A DNA stretch of 64,000 nt from Mytilus trossulus (lineage: Eukaryota > Mollusca > Bivalvia > Mytilida > Mytilidae): assembly GCF_036588685.1 (NCBI RefSeq), contig NC_086384.1, positions 52,851,445 to 52,915,444 of the forward strand, written 5' to 3'. Below are positions 1-12,485 of this stretch, piece after piece. The notes beneath the pieces were generated by a model that was not told the DNA's origin, made no database searches, and was given only the letters and a program-made list of their open reading frames with translations. The first letter of the stretch is position 1, and each line of letters begins with the position of its first letter. The position numbers and the translations under genes are program-made.

Positions 1-259
1 TGTTATTATGAATAGCATTAATAACTTCAAATTACAACAAAAAAAAACAATATCAAAGCAATGCAGTGAAAGAGGAAAAACATAATAGAAAATAACCTAA
101 ATCTAAGACTTATCCCCTACATTTCGATAAACAAAACATAAACAGGTATTCCAATATATTCAAAAATTTTAAAGGCATCATATAAGAACATTTCCCTGAC
201 ACAATAAAAACAATTGATTTAAAATGTGAAATAAGAATAAAAGTAAGGTAAATGTATTA

Positions 260-265
260 TTTATT
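260..265 (-). terminator. Candidate polyadenylation signal of copy 1
   Basis: AATAAA on the minus strand, about 200 nt past the stop codon. Short motif in AT-rich DNA, so only suggestive. Confidence 0.35.
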
Positions 266-463
266 GAAACTGTATATCTGAATAAAAGGCAACATTAAGT
301 ATTACATGATTTACATTTATACTCACAATCGGGAAACATATACAATTCCTACATTGTGTCACCAAACATCTATAATGCATTTTGTTTTAAAATATGTACA
401 TCTTATCAATAAAAAACAAGAAAATATTTTCCAATCAGTCCCTATTGTCTGCCTTATCAAGTC

Positions 464-587
464 TCAGAAGAAACACCCAATGCATACTTCCTTCTGTCTG
501 AAACATTTAGTGTAGTAGGTCCATCCAGGTGATAAAGACTGGGGGATTGCAGTAACAAGACCAGGGTAAAACGACAACAATTCACAT
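464..587 (-). CDS. Copy 1 exon 4: C-terminal half of PAN/Apple-like module
   Basis: The acceptor is CTTTGCAG. The exon encodes CELLSFYPG, PGWTYYTKC and EVCIGCFF, then TGA at 464-466. It matches the last exon of copy 2 (WNYYTKC, EVCVGC), so the four cysteines and the aromatic WxYYTKC motif are conserved between paralogues. Confidence 0.8.
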
Positions 588-3500
588 CTGCAAAGAAATA
601 GCATAAATATATACCTCATATAGAAGGTCGTAAAAGATTAAACATATAAAACTCGTTTGAAAATTATCATAAAATAAGTATAAAAAGAGATTTTAGGGAC
701 ATTTGTAAGTCAATGAAAATTAAACAAACATACATTATATTAACCTTCAGATTTCTTGTTTCTTTTATAAGATTATTGTTTAACTGGCGTGTGAAAAAAA
801 GTAAAGTCACCTAAATACTTGAAAAATCAAAACGGAAAGTCTCTAATCAAAGGAAACATATTCCTGACTTGGTCAACACAGCTTGATTTTTTTAATTGGC
901 CGAAATTACATCGTTTATAATATCAATGTTCCGTTTTTTTTTAAAATCATGTCGTTTAATGTTTTTCTCATTTGTGTAGTCCGAAATTTGAGAGCTTATC
1001 AATTTTCGTTCATACAATTTTCTTGGGAAAACATGTCTTTTGAGACTCATGTCTGAATTTATAGTAATAGTCTTATTCGACCCTATTTGAAAGCCCAGCT
1101 GTTTGTTAAATAGCTGTATAACTGTTAATATAGCAGTTAAACTCCTTGGGATATTCTAATTTCAAAGATTTTAGTTTGACGCGGGTCTGACGTCCTGAAT
1201 CATAATCCTGGAACCTTTGATTACTAATTATAAAAATATTTATATTAGATGAAACCTTAAATCGACCCCTTTTTAGAGATCATTGTATTATATGTAACCT
1301 TAAACTATTTTTTTTTCATAATAATTTATTCAATTTAACAGGTATAGACCATTTTCTGGCGTACTACAAAAAATGTAAATTATAATCTGGGTATCGGGGA
1401 TAACTACTCACTTCAGAGACAAACGATTGGAAATATATATTTATTGTTGATATTTGTCTTATATTTATACTACCTTGACATTTGAGAGCTGTAATTTATT
1501 CCTACGCAATCTGTCATCTTCGCACAAATAGCGATACATTGGACTTTCTCTGCGAAGACTACATCAAGATTTATCAAGCTTGCTTTCTTGTCATTCCTAT
1601 TGCAGTTACTGAAAAATCCAGTTGATTCATCTGCAACTATTCAATTTGAAAATAAATAAAGGATTTTATTTATAATTGACGTTTACGAAACAGTGAATTC
1701 TTGTGTACTTAATTCAAAGTAAAAAAAATTAAAGAGATGAATCTTTTTTTTCCCTAATTTCTCACACTCTATGGTTGAAAGACAAAGAAAAAAGAACAAA
1801 TTTAACAGAAAAATTCCGATGCATATATATATATATATGACAACATATGACTTCATTTCCTTATCTTTTTTTTTGTATTATTTACATATAAAATATTCTC
1901 CGTACCACATATTTTTAGATATATGTATATATATACATTAACGTATTCAGCAGATATACAAATATTGTCGCCTTGAAATAGTAACTAACTGTATAATAAG
2001 TTTTCTCATTTTCCTGACCTTGATTCGATTTGCGTTTATTGTGCATAATTTGTGTGATACAAATTTGTAGTCTGAATTGACACGATAGATGGACTGTCAT
2101 GTATTCTCATGTCTTTTTATACAATTTGTTCTCCCCTTTTTATGTTCTTTTCAATCATATGTGCATTAATAACATCGTGAAACATCTCTTTCTGATCATA
2201 CTGTATATATGGTACACAAGATTTGGTGACTTTCCAAAACATAACTGTGCAAGATTCATGAGCATATGAGACCATATTCATGATATTATGTCGATATATT
2301 TAACTTTAAGTCAATAGACCACTTTCGAGTTTGTTCGTCACCGGAAAAAAATAGTATATGATACGTGCCTTCATGGCTTCATTTACCAGAAAGAGGTGAT
2401 CGCCTGTATCCCTTCACTATTAATAATCATCAAGCGTCTAAGTAATCTTCAATAAGCAGGATAAACTTCAAATACAGTGTTTCTGTAGGTACTTAATCAG
2501 AATTCCCTAATGACGACAGTGCTGATTGTCAATTGTGAGAATTCAGTTTGCCCTAAACGCAGAAAGGATTTTTTGAAATGGAATGAAAGTTTTTGACGGA
2601 AATACATCAAACTCGAAAGATGTCTATAAGAGTGATGAACTTACCATCGATCTCAATTATCCACTCTCCATCATTATTTCTGGAGTAGATTCCTGCAGAT
2701 CTAACTTCAAAGGGGTTCGGGTCGGTCCAACTGCATTGCAAATTGTCACCAATTATTCCCCCTGTACCTAACTTTATGGTTCCGTCATCCCAGCTTGCCC
2801 ACAATAGTCGGTATTGATTGCAGTCTAAAAGTCCTGCGGTATTAAACTTCTCGCTAACGTCATTGGTTTCAATACCATCCGATCGTCGGATTGCTGTAAT
2901 TGCATTTCCCCATCCCCCAATTAGAACTTCGTACCTTAAAGTTGAATCAGACATGATTTCCGAATTGGACATGAATAGCTTAGCTTGTAAACATACTTTT
3001 ACTTCGAAGACCAATGTTTCACTATTGTTGCGTCCATACTTTGCAAGGTCCGTAACATAATCAGTTATGACGTTAAAATCAAAGAAACCTAAAGGTTTGG
3101 AATCCACAGTTCTGATTTGATATCGAACTCTTACACCTGAAAAAAGAAGATATACTTGATCCAAATACAAAAAAAAAAATTACGTTTATAGATACTTAAC
3201 AAAAGTACATAATAATATTAAAGAAATATTAAAAAAAATATGTCATAGAAAATTGCCCTGTAAAGATACAACACTTGGTAGCTTTATAAAGGATGAATGA
3301 TTTTTAAAACCGACAAACTGATTCGTGTTTGGAATATATTATATAGTTGTTGAATGATCAATTATTCAAACATTTACAAATCGAGTAATTCTATAATTGT
3401 ATACCGTATATAGTTTATTTCTGTTGTCTTTTCTTGAACAGGTGTTTGTATTAAAAAGGCATTTTAATAATATTTCATTATTTATTGTTATTAAATCTAA

Positions 3501-6500
3501 AACCTACTCATTGTTTTAGTATTTATGTAATTTGTGACAGCGATTTAAACTTAGTTTCACCAAAGGTTTATAAATCAGCAAACACGAAAATGTACTTGCC
3601 GATGAATATGTCAATCAGACATATGTATACTGAGATAAAGACCTATTTACTGATTTGTATCATTATAACACACACCAAATTGATCAAAAGAAGCATCGTG
3701 GGTGTTCTATATGAAAACCATCCATTCTAATTTCACAGTAAAATTAATGCAATGTTAGCACATATATTCATTCAACTTTTATGTGTGGTCCATAGATAGC
3801 CAAGTGACAACAGCCTTCACTGGTAGCTGTAACTGGTTTACACAATCATCGCCATTTTATATACCAAGTCAGGATTTTTTTCTCTCAATTGATAGATTAC
3901 TACTACTGCTGCCTTTCTTTATGTCTCCTTTCTTGTTGTATCTTTCAATGAGAAACTGTGCTTCTTATATCTTGAAATTTAAAATCCTTGCTGTTAAAAT
4001 ATAAGGACAACAAGCTACCTTTCAATTTAAAAAAAAGCAAAGTCGATTTTACAACAAAACGCAATGCAATCTTGTCATTCTGGCTATTTATGTACTTATT
4101 TTGTAAAGACAAACAAAAAATTCATAAAAAAATATTTAGTGTACGAAATTCGTTTTGCAAAATCATTTGAAACAAAAAGACCAAAAAAAATCCATTTTTG
4201 GACATTGATGTGTTTGATTATAAATACCTAGTGTCAAAATAGTTAAAGGAATTATAAAATGTCAGCTGCAATTTAAAATGGAAAAATTGAGGTTATTGAA
4301 CGTCCATATTGAAATCAAGGCACAACAATAAATTTTGGTTGCTAACGGTTAATTCCCTTTGCATACACGAATTTTTGTATCCTGTTTTAAGTTACAGATA
4401 CAATCTGTATAACATTTGTGATCAATTGAAAACCCAATATATGACAATTATCCTTCGTATTCTAGAAATTATCATTTTTGATTGAAATGTCTATGCCCAG
4501 TATGTGTTGACAAAACTTAGATTTTTGGAAATACTAAGTCTCTTCTATCTCAAGAGAAGAATACTTAATCTGTATTTTGCAAAACTTTTAGGAAGTTTTA
4601 GTCCACAATGCTCTTCAACTGTGTACTTTATTTGGCCCTTTTTAACATTTTTTATTCGAGCGTTACTGACGAGTCTTTTGTAGACGAAACACCCGTCTGG
4701 CGAAAATCTAAAATTTCAAGCCTGGTATCTATGAAAAGTTTATTTATATTCATTTTTTTTCAAAAATGTTTTTAAAACTTATCTTTGAATTCATTTTGAT
4801 TCAAGGGCTTTAAAGGTGCTCCAGAAAGGTAAGCAGATCAGCCCCTTATGTGGCAACCGTGACTTGTCAAGCATTTGTCGAGACATTGTCAGACAATACC
4901 AAGATTATTAAAAACTCAGACAGACTAATTAAGTATTTGATAATCTTGGTATTGTCTGAAATAGTCTAGACAAAAGCTTGACTAGTCACGATTCAGAATC
5001 GACCTGTCTCGATCAGTCTTGACTCAGTCTCGACCAGTCTTGAATCAGTCTCGATCAGTCTTGACTCAGTCTCGACCAGTCTTGACTCAGTCTCGATCAG
5101 TCTTGACTCAGTCTCGACCAGTCTTGACTCAGTCTCGATCAGTCTTGACTCAGTCTCGACCAGTCTTGAATCAGTCTCGATCAGTCTTGACTCAGTCTCG
5201 ACCAGTCTTGAATCAGTATCGATCAGTCTTGACTCAGTCTTGACCCGTCTTGACTCAGTCTCGATCAGTCTTGTCTCAGTCTTGACCAGTCTTAACTCAG
5301 TCTCGATCAGTCTTGACTCAGTCTTGACTCAGTCTTGACTCAGTCTCGACCAGTCTCGACCAGTCTTGAACTGTCTTGATCAGCCTAAACCTGCATCACC
5401 CGTCTATACTCAATCTTCAACTTTTAATGTAGTATCGACTGGTCTCTATCGGTCCATTTAACTCAATTTTATATCGATCTTAAAAAATTCCAAGTCATTT
5501 AGTATTTCTGTTCATTGCTATCAAATTGAGGATTTAATTAATAGGTAAAACAGCTAGAATTTATCTTTATGATTGAATTCAGATAGTCATCTTTAATAAT
5601 CTTTTTAATATCAACTTTGATGTTCATAAAACTTGCCAGATATCTAAATCAGACATTGATCTTACAGTATCATAGGTTGTTTGGTGGTTTTGGAAATTTT
5701 GTCAAATTTAAGGATTTGATTAATAAGTAAAAAAGCTCGAATTGTCAGTTCGGACTAAAATCGATAGTCGTCTTTAAAATGTTTAATTCAATTTTCGAAT
5801 ATACTTGGGTTTTCATAAAACTGTACAGCAGTATCGGTTATATATATTTACCTAACTAGAAAACCAGTTTGTTTTGAAGTTTAGAGAATTGCTGTCAAAT
5901 ATAAGGATTTAATTAATAGGTAAAAAAAGATCGAATTTTCAGTTTGGACTTAATTCGATATTTCAAAACACAAGTTATACATAATATAAATTCTATACAC
6001 TGTCATATAGGTACAAAATGTTTGTTTCTTAATTTCTTTTTGCATGCCTTGTATTTTAGATTCAGATTTGTATTACAATATGTGCATTTATGTTCGTTCA
6101 AAAGTCCTTTAGAGCTTGTGTTGTATATTTCAACTTATGGCTAATCAAAATTGTTTTTTCTTATCTTATTCTTAATATATTTTCTTTTGAACTCTACGAT
6201 TTGTTTTGTATGTATAATAGCTTGAATTATAATTTCTGACCAAATTCCTTTTTCGATGTTTATTGAATTATTTGAACATTTTTTATTTCATCATTTGAAA
6301 TTGGCGGCCCAATACATACAACTTTTGGATTTGACGGTAAATTTTAGCACATGAAAAAAGCTTTTCCTAACATATGCATCAGAACTACTGCTAATGTCGA
6401 TCATCAATCATAGTTCACATAATAATTTGACCAACATACTGCAACTATTTTAGGTCAAAAAGAGTTCCATTTAATTTTAGGTCAAAAAAAGTTCCATGGC

Positions 6501-7290
6501 AGCATAAACGAGATGGGCTTATAACAAAAATGTATTATTTACACCTATGATATCACTGTATACCAGTTTTCAGTAAGATTTCTTATACATGGTTCGCCAA
6601 TTATATACCAAGTATTAGCTAATTGATCAACCCACTCTTGTTAGTCAATAGGACCTTAAATTATGCTTTCGTATATTTTTTTTAAATTTTTAATCGACTT
6701 CTCCAAAGAATTTATCGTTATTTTAGTAAAACACATATTTTCCAAAAATAATCCCAAACATGACAAACATGTTTTACTTTATACAACAATCAAAAGTAAA
6801 TGTGTTGACGTTAAAATATGTAATTAGTTATTATTTACTTTTTGTATTTAAGAAGAATTAATCGTTTGGGTATCATCACTGCATCAGCTATATAATTAAA
6901 AAATCGCTAAACTAAACACGATTGTCGTCTGTATGAGTTTCGTTAATATTCCTTCCGAAGGACCAGAGTCATAAAATATAATTGTCAAAAAACAATTTGT
7001 TTCGGAAGACGCTCTATTAATACTATGATAACCCTATAATGACCTCAATATAGTTTTAAAAAAGTTATTCGTTCAATAATGGTTGCTCCTATACTCAAAA
7101 TATGGTTATAACTATGTTGTAAGGTTAAAAGAAAAAGAAAACAAAACAAAGCTATTAACTCAGCAGTGATACGCAATTTTTCTGTATTTTTTTTTTTGCA
7201 TCATAAATAAAATTAATTTAGTAAATTGAATATTTTACCTGCAGCTGTAGACAAACATAAACAAACGAAAGCTAACATGAACGCTTTCAT
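464..7290 (-). CDS. Secreted FAMeT-domain plus PAN/Apple-like protein, copy 1 (intact, 4 coding exons)
   Basis: Coding exons are 7239-7290, 2645-3136, 1474-1630 and 464-587. Joined they give 825 nt (274 residues plus stop) with intron phases 1, 1 and 2. Residues 1-17 form a hydrophobic signal peptide ending in STAA. Residues 18-182 match the Methyltransf_FA (farnesoic acid O-methyltransferase) domain, with GGWGN-x5-IRR, a WASWDDG segment, LGTGGIIG and CSWTDPNPFEVRS. Residues 183-274 hold eight cysteines in a PAN/Apple-like pattern and end in CIGCFF. No SAM-binding methyltransferase motif is visible. In this family the name comes from a crustacean protein and enzymatic activity is doubtful; binding or recognition outside the cell is my inference. 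A paralogue with the same exon plan lies upstream on the same strand. Intron 1 (4.1 kb) carries a foldback and a minisatellite. Exon joins are inferred from splice signals and from matching the paralogue, not from RNA. Confidence 0.85.
1474..1630 (-). CDS. Copy 1 exon 3: first half of PAN/Apple-like module
   Basis: This 157-nt exon runs from phase 1 to phase 2, with acceptor TTGCAG and donor GTAGTA. It encodes TGFFSNCNR, KVQCIAICAK and DCVGINY, with four cysteines. It has the same length and cysteine spacing as the exon at 20296-20452. The C-x3-C-x5-C-x-G pattern resembles PAN/Apple domains. Confidence 0.8.
2645..3136 (-). CDS. Copy 1 exon 2: FAMeT (Methyltransf_FA) domain
   Basis: This 492-nt symmetric phase 1-1 exon is preceded by a TTTTTTCAG acceptor and followed by a GTAAG donor. 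It encodes the whole FAMeT-type domain, including FFDFNVITDYVTDLAKYG, FEVKVCLQAK, IGGWGN and CSWTDPNPFEVRS. It aligns end to end with the exon at 22527-23017. Confidence 0.9.
4508..4742 (+). repeat. SINE-like repeat family R2
   Basis: Core GACGAGTCTTTTGTAGACGA followed by CGTCTGGCGAAAAT, and CTGGTATCTATGA at the end. A very common molluscan repeat, by my recollection SINE-like. Other copies: 12486-12680, 29330-29545, 29955-30165, 39235-39375, 40005-40110 and 40383-40600. Confidence 0.7.
4856..4992. repeat. Foldback (imperfect inverted repeat, arms about 65 bp)
   Basis: The inner arms CAGACAATACCAAGATTAT (4890-4908) and its exact complement (4940-4958) are perfect over 19 bp. Pairing continues outward with mismatches through GTGACTTGTCAAGC and GCTTGACTAGTCAC. 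It abuts the minisatellite on its right. Confidence 0.85.
4997..5370 (+). repeat. 21-bp minisatellite (CAGTCTTGACTCAGTCTCGAC)n
   Basis: About 17 units. The final base alternates C and T in many units, giving a 42-bp higher-order unit. Each unit is two related halves of 11 and 10 bp. An open frame runs through it only because 21 is a multiple of three. Confidence 0.95.
5380..7212. other. FAMeT copy 1 intron 1, no feature beyond AT-rich sequence
   Basis: A phrase like AAGGATTTAATTAATAGGTAAA recurs loosely three times (about 5528, 5710 and 5903), suggesting an old repeat of about 190 bp. I see no gene here. Confidence 0.5.
7239..7290 (-). CDS. Copy 1 exon 1: signal peptide
   Basis: The ATG at 7290 opens MKAFMLAFVCLCLSTAA, a typical short signal peptide. 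The exon ends one base into a codon at a GTAAAA donor. It joins in frame to the FAMeT exon, giving Gly18. An upstream in-frame ATG would extend the frame to 7605, but this start was preferred because the signal peptide begins here and a TATA-like run lies about 35 bp upstream. Confidence 0.8.
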
Positions 7291-7318
7291 TACTAAAATA
7301 AGTTCACTGTATAATGTA

Positions 7319-7340
7319 ATCATATATATATATATATGAA
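7319..7340 (-). promoter_or_regulatory. Candidate TATA region of copy 1
   Basis: A (TA)n run sits 30-50 bp upstream of the signal-peptide ATG. It would place transcription start just before the ATG and give a very short 5' UTR. It may instead be a plain dinucleotide repeat. Confidence 0.35.
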
Positions 7341-7344
7341 CATA

Positions 7345-9570
7345 ACCACTTAATAAACTTGTCACATTGTTATTCTTTCTGTTCATTTGTTTCAATGCCT
7401 TTAAATCACAAGTTATGATTGGCAATATTGGTGCATGCGTACATCTCTTAAAATAGACATGTGAATTATCGAATTGATATACTCCAGAATTCGTATGCAT
7501 TAAACAGCTAAAGCATGCCTTTAACTTATAAGTATATTTCACAAAGGATTTCTTAAATACTGTACTTTTCGTAGGTCTTATGCATAAAATTACATAAGTT
7601 TTCACATATCTGAGAAAAAATTAAATAGAAACATTTCACTTTAACAATTTGTGATTGGCTAATTCCGTGGACTCATCCGTGCAAAAGGTTGTTCTGATTT
7701 ACATTGTTTGAACAAATCATACTTTTATAACGACCTTGTGTTCAATTACAATTATGGTGCGTAATTGATTTTTAGTATATATAACACAACTGAAATATCT
7801 AAACAATAATGTCCCATTGCTGCATAAGTCAAAAGGATATCTTAAGGTATAGAACCAATAATTCAGGCCAGGTCGAAAAGAACATACAAGAAAGTAGTAC
7901 ATATTTTAAACAAAATAGTTCCTACGCAAAACAGGACATTTGGGTAATTTTAGTATCAAATGAAAGCTTTGGGACTTGAGATCACTGTAATACCATTGTT
8001 TAAAGTTGTATTTGAATAATAAAGAAGTATATGAAATTTAAATAGGATGGCTGATTTGGCCTGTTGTTCAGATTAGAAGTTCCTGTTTTTGTACTATGAA
8101 TTTTGCGGGAACCAATGCGCTCAAAAATGCAATTAAAGGTATTTTTTCAGTACAAATCAGGATAAGGTACCGTTTTGACATGAAATAACTGCCACTTTAT
8201 TTGAAATGAAGATAAAGTAGCCATTAATGCTTTTAATTGTGAATTTAACATAGAAAGCAATGATGCTATGAATCAGTTGTTTTATAACTTTTATTAAAGG
8301 ACGAGCATGTAAAAAAAATATATGTTTAAAGCAAAATGTTCCAGAACATATTTCAACATAAGTGCAGAAAATTTCACGCAGACAAATTTGTTTCCATGGG
8401 AAGATTATTATAAAGTATATTATGCTCCATTTTATTTAACTAATGTTTATACAATAAGAAAGATCTACCACAGGAGCAGTTCTAAAAGGCAAATGTTTGA
8501 TACTCTAGAAATATGTTAATAAAATATTTACTTAAAAAAACATAATTTATCATTGGGGTTTTTTTTCAAACGCATTTTATCTTTGTTATTTGTCCAATGG
8601 AGATGGGGAATAACATTTTTTATACGAACATATTTGTCAACTCTTATAATTTAGGATCAAGATTTAATTATTAAATTCGTCTCCATTACGTCTATTTTAA
8701 ATAAAAGTTCTTTTTACTTTCCTTCTGCACTCTATATGTGTATACTAGTGAACACATATCTTAATAATGGGACACTAGGGTTTGATGGAACAACCAACTG
8801 TTAATTGAACGTGATTGTTAAGTAAATCAATTAGCTAGTGTATCACGAAATTTGAACATTGCAAGATTCTTATGTATGGACTACTACTTAATATTTTATT
8901 TAAATTTGAAGATGAAAAAGGATGCAGAAGGAAACAAAATAGGAAGTAAGATCAAAAGTGAAAAAAAAACAAAGGATATTACCCTTCGAGTTCATTTAAT
9001 CACATAAATTTAGGTTATTTTGTGTTATCATTTCGACTTCTGGTTCAAATTTTCTCCATATTTCCGTTTGTAAATGTATATTGTTTTCTTTTTTGCTTTT
9101 TTTTTAACTTAAAATGCAAGATGAAAAGTTGATGTCGCCATGCAGCGGCTTCAATAACATCGTTTTCATGTGTAAGTTAATATTATCCCAAAAACTATGT
9201 AAAACAATAATTCTTTGTGGTTTCCATAATCTATTTGATGTCTTGATTTATTATTACTTGACCATTGTTTTTTTTCTCGTATGCTTTTTGTTTTACATCT
9301 CTTCACAAGTTTCATGATCTGAAATAACTCAAAAAAGATGAATAATGTATTTTAATGTAACACTGATAATTTGATTGATTTCTTCCAAGTATTTCAAACC
9401 TGTATACATAACTTTGATAGATTTATTCAATATACATATAAATTACAGGGCAATCCACCTCAGCCTATCATTTTCATTTTCCTTTGATTAAATCAATACG
9501 AGCAAAATCACTACGCTGATAATTTCCATTTCCATTTCTAGCATGTTGACAGTTACAAAAAAAGAATATT
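7345..9570. other. Intergenic, nothing recognised
   Basis: AT-rich sequence upstream of FAMeT copy 1. Short open frames have no recognisable motif. Confidence 0.5.
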
Positions 9571-9574
9571 TGAA

Positions 9575-9690
9575 AATTATATCAATGACAATGAGACATC
9601 AATACACCAGTGTTCAATTGAAGAAGATTGAAGCAATTATAGACAATCGTACGGCCTTCAACCATGACAAAAAAGTCGGGTAAAAAAGGC
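9575..9690 (+). repeat. Interspersed repeat family R1, partial
   Basis: CAATGAGACATCAATACACC and GTACGGCCTTCAACCATGAC. Confidence 0.55.
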
Positions 9691-9789
9691 ATTGAAAAAA
9701 AATGAAATAATTCTATTAAGAAAAATAACGGTCTTATTAGTTACAAAACAATTTTCGAAAAGAAACTAGAACCATTGGGCTACAAGCTA

Positions 9790-10060
9790 CTGTGGCAACT
9801 GAGATAGCTTTAGATCTCTATGTAATGCTTTTGTGGCGATTGAACTATCTTCAGATTTCTAGGCAGTGATTTGTGGCGATTGAAATATCTTCAGATTTCT
9901 AGGCAGTGCTTTGTGCCGCTTGTACTATCTTCAGATTATTATGCAGTGCTTTGTGGCGATTAAACAAGCTTTAGTTTTCTATGTAGTTTTGTGTGACAAT
10001 GAACTTTGTTCAGATTTCTAAGCAGTGCTTTGTGGCGATTGAACAAGCCTCGTGTTTTTT
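9790..10060 (+). repeat. 40-bp tandem repeat
   Basis: TTTGTGGCGATTGAA with TATCTTCAGATTTCTAGGCA recurs at 40-bp spacing (9831, 9871, 9911, 9951 and a diverged 9991), about six units. Confidence 0.85.
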
Positions 10061-11399
10061 TTTGTTTTAGTATTGTTATAAGCCGATTGGACATTTTATA
10101 GTTTTCTATTTAGAACATGCTCATCCCTTGTTTTCCACTTATAGTGTATGTGATGACCTAGGTTTTGAATTCGTTTCAAAAATCGATTTATGACTTTTGT
10201 ACACCGGATACTAGACTTGCTACATGTCCCTTCCTAATTATGTTTTTTCTTCTTTTTTTCAATTTTGCCCCTTTAATAGTTTAACTGCTATAACTAGGAG
10301 ATTACAATTATACTGACATCTGCAGGAGGAACTCCAGGCACTTATCAGTAAACATATAAATTAGTAAGAGAAATATAATAGAAAGGGAATTGAAGCAAGT
10401 CTAACCGGATACTATTGATACCTTTACTTGCTTTTATTTTTATAAAAATATCTTTAATGACATAATCAATGATGTTTTATATGAAGACGGGATATCTTTT
10501 GACGAACAAATACAAGTGTTTCTTTAATTTATAGTCTTCGCCAATATGTTAATGTACCTTCAATGTGCCAAGCCCAAAATAGTCTCGATAATTAAAAGGT
10601 CTTTATATTTTTTTATTTAACTTGTCAAAGATCTGGAATTACATAAACATGAAAGACATGCCATACGTAACGACCTACATGGTTATTATTAAAGGTAACG
10701 CACATGCATATTACAGGATTTTACATCGAAATGTATTTTCGTAGAATGTAAGTCACAACTTCAATTCAATCAAAACGGAAAACTCCAATGCCTATAAACT
10801 AAGGTTTCCATAAAAAAAATGTTTTGTACTTGAATATGGATTATATCACATTAAATGAAAAGATATCGTTTATAAATATATACTGCTATCTCTTTGATTG
10901 CATAGTCACTATACACGTAGCAACAATGTATTATTTTTTATAACCTTATCTTTAGTGCATTTGTTTCTAACACAAACGACACAAACGGCTAAGCGCGCAC
11001 ATGTTTTAATTATTTGTTTCTAACATACGCTTGCAAAGTTAACATTAACTTTGACAAACTAGTCACTCGTTAAAATGCGTCTACAGTTTGTAGTTCATCG
11101 TTTTTTTTTTAGTACAAACGCTATAATTTTATTTGTTTCTAAGTTTAACCTGAAAAAACAATGCACTTTTTTTCTACGTTTGGAAGAGGACTGTTTACAA
11201 ACAACACGTGCATGGATTATTGAAAGTTCGAACAGGGTCAGTAAACACTAATTGAACAATGTATTTGTTTCTACTATTATAGAGTTTGGCAAACCTTAAC
11301 AATCGCCACAAATGAATCATATCCTGAACACATAAAAATAAAATATAAAGACCCATTACGTCTGTCATAACCCTATATTAATGGAAAAAAGTGTTGAAG
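10061..11399. other. Intergenic, nothing recognised
   Basis: AT-rich. The word TTTGTTTCTA recurs near 10970, 11010, 11130 and 11265 but no unit could be defined. Confidence 0.4.
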
Positions 11400-11785
11400 A
11401 GTGTATAGCAAAAAAACACACAAAGTCTAAGGTGTTCGTCAATGAAAGTCTTGCAAAAAGTAAAATCACAAAAATACTGAACTCAGAGGAAAATCAATTT
11501 GAAAAGTCCATAATCACATGGCAAAATTAAAAAACAAAACGCATAAAAAACGAATGGACAAGAACTGTCATATTCCTGACTTGGTACAGGCATTTTCAAA
11601 TGTAGAAAATGGTGGATTAAACCTTGTTCTATAGCACTAACCCTCTCACTTTAATAACAGTCTCATCAAATTCCGCTACATTTACATGATGCGTTAAATA
11701 AACAGTGACACCCAAATCAAAAAAGGTTAGGTGAAATTCAAATAAAATACGAGGTTTAAGGGCACTGAAAATGTTCCCAAATTGA
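11400..11785 (+). repeat. Interspersed repeat family R5
   Basis: TTGAAAAGTCCATAATCACA, CATATTCCTGACTTGGTACA and GAAAATGGTGGATTAAACC. Other copies: 784-900 (partial), 23165-23300, 21955-22130 (minus), 49015-49315 and 51911-52211 (minus, within the hAT pseudogenes). Confidence 0.7.
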
Positions 11786-11831
11786 TATCATGTAATGATG
11801 TACTCTCGCAGTCTGACACGTCATAAATAGC

Positions 11832-12161
11832 ATGCATAAAACAACGTATTTTCTAGAATTAGACTATTTACCGGATTTTTATCACATAAGCAACACGACG
11901 GGTGCCACATGTGGAGCAGGATCTGCGTACCCTTCCGGAGCACCTGAAATCTCCCCTAGTTTTGGTGGGGCTCGTGTTGTTTATTCTTTAGTTTTCTATG
12001 CTGTGTCATGTGTAATATTTTTTGTCTTTTCTTCTTTTTCATTTTCAGCCATTGAGTTGTCAGTTTGTTTTAAATTTATGAGTTTGACTGTCCCTTTGGT
12101 ATCTTTCGTCCCTCTTCTATATTCAACTATCCAGAATACCAGCAAAATCGTTTTACTCTAG
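11832..12161 (+). repeat. Repeat-derived open frame (family R6)
   Basis: A 109-codon frame with GATCGAGSAYPSGAPE and VPLVSFVPLLYS. The nucleotide stretch CTTTCGTCCCTC and neighbours recur inverted at 31890-32020, and I recognise the peptide style as a common translated repeat in mussel genomes. It is not supported as a host gene. Confidence 0.55.
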
Positions 12162-12485
12162 CTTAAAACTGTACATTTACAAATTGTTTATCCTACAAAG
12201 CACATGACGCCTTGTTGAACAACAACAGTACATATACACTAGTTTGGAGATGAACGATTGGACGGCTGGACGCACAGACGAAACGACACGGTCATTATTC
12301 TACAATTCTGGAGACTTTTCCCCGAAATAATAGGAAAGAATTGAAATAACAAATAAAATGGCGTACTGAAGTTACCTTTTGGATTAGGTGAACGTCATTG
12401 GCTATCAACAGTTATGATTTGATGCATATGCAGGTACACTTAAGACCTTCAGGTCGTCGTTTAAATATGTAAAAAAAAAATAGAC

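Noticed and set aside
2583..3060. Plus-strand frames at 2583-2771 and 2818-3060
   Set aside because: Antisense shadows of FAMeT exon 2. The plus-strand frame at 22699-22941 is the same for copy 2.
5019..5243. 74-codon open frame rich in QSR and VLTQSRP words
   Set aside because: It is the translation of the 21-bp minisatellite; a unit length divisible by three keeps any stop-free frame open.
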